5,125 nucleotides of DNA from Gemmatimonas phototrophica (GTDB lineage: Bacteria; Gemmatimonadota; Gemmatimonadetes; Gemmatimonadales; Gemmatimonadaceae): the NCBI GenBank assembly GCA_945870175.1, contig CAMBRJ010000254.1:1-5125 (forward strand), given 5' to 3'. The notes below the pieces were generated by a model that did no database searches, had not been told where the DNA came from, and saw only the letters and a list, made by a program, of their open reading frames with translations. Below, piece by piece: positions 5,046 to 5,125 of this stretch. Made by a program: the position numbers and the translations under genes. The first letter of the stretch is position 1. The number at the start of each line of letters is the position of its first letter.

Positions 5046-5125
5046 GAAGAACAGTAAGGAGGACGGGGTACCGGGTACGGAGTCGGGAGGAACCCGTGCG
5101 GCGATGGCTATGGAAAAACGAGTGG
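5046..5125. promoter_or_regulatory. Upstream region of the transporter unit, possibly divergent
   Basis: These 80 bases should hold the promoter for the ATPase and permease genes, but I see no convincing -35/-10 pair. GTACC-G-GGTAC (5068-5078) is a perfect 5-1-5 palindrome and a possible operator. On the plus strand GGGAGG (5085-5090) stands five bases before GTG 5096 and thirteen before ATG 5104, and both frames stay open to the window edge. A divergent gene could therefore begin here, but ten codons or fewer are too little to judge. Confidence 0.35.

Noticed and set aside
4122..5057. 311-residue plus-strand reading frame opposite the ABC ATPase gene
   Set aside because: It is Arg/Gly/His/Gln-rich with no motif and is the complement of an unmistakable ATPase.

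Overview
The window is GC-rich bacterial chromosomal DNA, closely packed with genes and with few recognisable Shine-Dalgarno sites. It carries dispersed-type repeats built from CGCGAAGGACGCGGAG-like blocks in its largest gap. Base composition, a lipoprotein FKBP, an exported GlcG-like protein, and an ABC_export-type permease with its ATPase would fit an environmental Gram-negative such as Gemmatimonadota or Acidobacteriota. That placement is inference; there is no rRNA or other marker gene here.

Left part, plus strand: a G-rich heptad array (1-84, cut by the window edge) and a 13-bp palindrome (91-103) precede a two-gene unit. This unit is an FKBP-type prolyl isomerase lipoprotein (116-652) coupled by a GTGA stop/start overlap to a small four-cysteine DUF1289 protein (649-870). 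It converges, with a 20-bp gap, on a minus-strand gene for a secreted GlcG/HbpS-like protein (891-1373), whose untranslated leader is extremely C-rich.

Middle: the 330-bp gap 1374-1703 holds a 170-bp nested inverted repeat (45-nt arms around a 16-bp terminator-like hairpin) and three exact copies of an 11-bp unit that abut the next stop codon. Next comes an unrecognised, very acidic 254-residue protein (1704-2468, minus strand) with two separate Asp/Glu tracts.

Right part, minus strand: an ABC ATPase (4314-5045) followed by a 12-helix-type ABC_export permease (2560-4272, possibly starting at GTG 4317 with a second GTGA overlap). Together they form one exporter of unknown substrate. The acidic gene lies 91 bp downstream on the same strand and may be cotranscribed, although a hairpin sits in the gap. 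The right end (5046-5125) is the upstream region of the transporter unit and may hold the start of a divergent gene.

No phage, CRISPR, toxin-antitoxin or clearly new multi-gene system is visible. The points most worth following are the nested inverted-repeat element, the heptad G-tract array and the acidic orphan protein.
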